Shown here: positions 42,064-44,319 of the stretch, in pieces
How the letters are laid out: each line of letters opens with the position of its first letter
How positions within the stretch are numbered: position 1 is the stretch's first letter
From: an uncultured Prevotella sp.
GTDB lineage: Bacteria; Bacteroidota; Bacteroidia; Bacteroidales; Bacteroidaceae
NCBI GenBank assembly: GCA_934254985.1
Contig: CAKQMS010000024.1
Coordinates: forward strand, 1-44,319
Direction: 5' to 3'
DNA length: 44,319 nucleotides
Notes under the pieces: model-generated
What the model was told of the DNA's origin: nothing
What the model saw: the letters and a program-made list of their open reading frames with translations, nothing else
Database searches by the model: none
Position numbers and translations under genes: made by a program

Positions 42064-44319
42064 CTAACAATATTTTTTAAACTCATTAATTGCTTCATCA
42101 ATACTTAAATCTAATCCTTTCTGTTTAAATACATTCTGTAAAAACTTACCAAAGACCTTTTCTCTACCTTTAATACTCTCAGCCTTCTGTAAAGCTTCCT
42201 CCTTACTTAATGTAGAAACCTGTTTCATAATCAAGTCTGCAAATGCTGCAAGATTCTTGATCTCTTCAGTCTTTGTAATAACCTGGCTATTAGAAGTGCC
42301 TTCTACATTAGACTCTTGAGGACTTTCTGTCTTTAAGTCTGAAGCAGAGTTATCCTCAGTAGTCTTTGTAGTATCACTCAATGGGTCTTTGATATCCAGT
42401 GTACTCATCTCCAGATATTCACCATTGTTGCCAAGTGGTTTTATCAACTCAAAGACAAGTTCTTCACCTTTATCAGAAGTAAGATGCCAAAGATAAGTAT
42501 TGTTATTCACCTTAGTCTTCATATAGGAAATACCTGCAAGGTCAGCAATCTCTTCAGGTCTATAGACCGTAAGTTTGTTATGCTTAACATCTACATTATA
42601 GTGAGCATCCTTGCCTCCCTTTCTTGGAACCAGCTTGTTGTTTTCCCAGTTGTTTCTAATAAACTGATCAATCACCAAGTCAGGAATTACCTCAGGGAAG
42701 TTCCTATATGTATCAACATAGGTGGCATTACCATTCTTACTCTTCAGCTTTTCCTTTACATAGGTAGGTACCAAAGACATGAAAGTCTTAGGAGAAAATC
42801 CAATACCAGCTCTAAAGAAACTGTAGTTAAACAGCATCTGAGAAAGCTCTGGGTCTTCCTTATGCAAGTCAATCCAAGCACTGCGAAGTTCTTCCTTTTT
42901 CTGTTCATCCATACCAGTGATATTAATCATAAGATATGGTCTTCCAGTCTTCTTGGAAACATTCATTCTAATAGCTTGAATCAAGGCATTATCTGAATAC
43001 TTTTCCTTGAACTTCTGTTCCATAAACCACTTAGGAAATTCTGTAGCATAACTTTTAAGATGCTTAGGATTAATCAGACCTGACTGTATCAACAGATAAG
43101 ACTGATAGAAGTTGGAGAACTGATCCAAAAGTTTCTTGTCATTATACGTTTTATCAGCAATATCAGCAGGAAGATTAGCCAATAGCTTTCTGAAACCATT
43201 GCTACCAGTAGGCATATCAGAGAAAATAGCCTTTGCAATATCCACAGTTCTTGCAAACTGTTTCAATACTGGATGGTCAAAGAATATATCATCAATATCA
43301 ACAGGCATATTATCAGCAGTGTAGAAGTGAGTACCATTCTCTGTGTTAACATCAATGAACTGAGACATCTTATGCTCAATAATAAGATTATCTATAATGA
43401 GTGGACCAACAGCACTGGAGATAGAATTGAATCTTGTAGCATAGGTAGGCTTACGCATAGCATCAGTAAGATTTCTCATTTTCTGGAAAGCAAGAAGTAC
43501 TTTGTAATCAGTAGCTTCATGTTCCTCGGAAGTAAGACCTTCAACCAGTTCCTCTGTAGTAAGTTCCTCGGTATTAATCAAAGAATCATCATTGATGTTA
43601 TTCTTTTCTCTATACTCAGTCAGCCATTTCTCAATGATGTTGGACAAAGATTCATAATTGGTAAGATTCTCTCTATTGAACTTGTTGAGGGTTCTTTCTA
43701 TAATATCCTGGGAAAGGAAGAGGGCTGCATCCTCAAATGTCATACCCAATCTAAGCATAGTATTCAGCATACCAGCTGTAGTCATGTTAATATTCATCAA
43801 GTTCAAGATAGGATCTTTTACAGCATCTGCTGAAGCTGATACCAAAGAACCTAAAGTCTTACCAATAAGGTTGCCCTCTCTATCATACTTCATATCAACT
43901 TGCATTCTTTCACCAAAGGTAGTACCTGCAATAGTGAAGGGATTTTCTCCACAGATTTCAGATACATCAAGAAAGATGTCATTACTTTCAAGAGTAGCAT
44001 GAGCTACCTTATTGACAGCAAACACACCAATCAATGATGCAGCAGCACTATTCTGCTTATAGAACTGTACCTGAGTATCAGCAAAGGTAAGGTCTTTATC
44101 TGTATAAGAAAGGTCTTTGAGTTCATCAATAGACATTTTCTGAAGGTCAGACCACTTAATACCCTTGTTAGCAGGATTCTTATAGGCAGCAACCATATAA
44201 CCCATTTTCTTAGGAGCATCAAATCCTCCAGGATTAAGAATCTTAGGCGCACCCGACAAACCCTGTGGAGGGCTGTGCAGATGCTAACCCAAAAACTGAG
44301 TTGCCAAACGATACATGAT
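42064..44319 (-). CDS. Large phage protein, partial at window edge, with apparent frameshift
   Basis: At least 750 residues, 5' end outside the window. Recognisable features are helical stretches (DAVKDPILNLMNINMTTAGM around residue 160, counted from 44259), a Ser/Thr/Glu-rich linker (about 630-660) and a final helix IDEAINEFKKYC. A TTG at 44257-44259 could be called as start, but this seems to be an artefact. Upstream of it the coding frame changes: a different frame reads NSVFGLASAQPSTGFVG and joins smoothly to APKILNPGGFDAPKK if one G of the GGG at 44252-44254 is removed. So the true gene continues past 44319. Function unknown; probably a virion or ejection protein acting with its downstream neighbour. 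Confidence 0.65.

Noticed and set aside
44280..44290. In-frame TAG upstream of the 44259 TTG taken as evidence for amber recoding
   Set aside because: That frame is not the coding one there. The neighbouring frame reads NSVFGLASAQPSTGFVG and connects after a one-base correction, so the TAG is out of frame.

Overview
The window is a piece of a Bacteroidetes chromosome, most likely Prevotellaceae, joined on its right side to an 18-kb block of a large tailed phage. The host part is recognised by a short primary sigma factor without an extended N-terminus, secreted proteins with type IX-like C-terminal tails, the gene run glmS - purF-like - carA - carB, and repeated matches to the Bacteroidetes promoter consensus (TTTG, 19-20 bp, TAnnTTTG). 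No species can be named from this alone.

Host region (1-25.86 kb). tRNA-Asp; an acidic-tailed hypothetical protein; rpoD; two identical tRNA-Lys genes; a YeiH-family membrane protein and an MFS transporter; a secreted alpha-galactosidase-like glycoside hydrolase; a three-gene operon of secreted surface-type proteins followed by the orphan 3' end of another such gene; a secreted NUC1-type nuclease behind uvrA; a Wza-type polysaccharide export lipoprotein; then the glutamine/amidotransferase cluster glmS, purF-like, carA, carB. Two intergenic regions (after the MFS gene and after carB) carry arrays of degenerate repeats with an exact 22-bp period. These are the most unusual structure on the host side.

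Junction (about 25.86-26.2 kb). A host-like reading frame on the minus strand keeps only its last 63 codons and its terminator. To the right, gene content, codon use (AGA-rich, AT-rich) and intergenic style become phage-like. This fits integration of a prophage into a protein gene, but a chimeric assembly cannot be excluded. No integrase or repressor is visible.

Phage region (26.2-44.3 kb). A plus-strand run of small proteins, including a zinc ribbon, an IHF/HU-like protein and a GroES-like co-chaperonin, leads to a terminase large subunit that ends right after its ATPase domain and to a crAss-like-type portal protein. Then come a conserved small protein, an HExxH protein with a duplicated tail remnant beside it, a small lipoprotein and a two-part GH24-like lysozyme protein. 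On the minus strand are a membrane protein with a GAF-like domain, a zinc-finger protein and two very large genes (1297 aa and at least 750 aa, the latter running off the window). They lie in one frame, separated by a single TAG and one codon. TerL and portal place the element among large crAss-like-related Bacteroidetes phages. The major capsid protein is not in the window.
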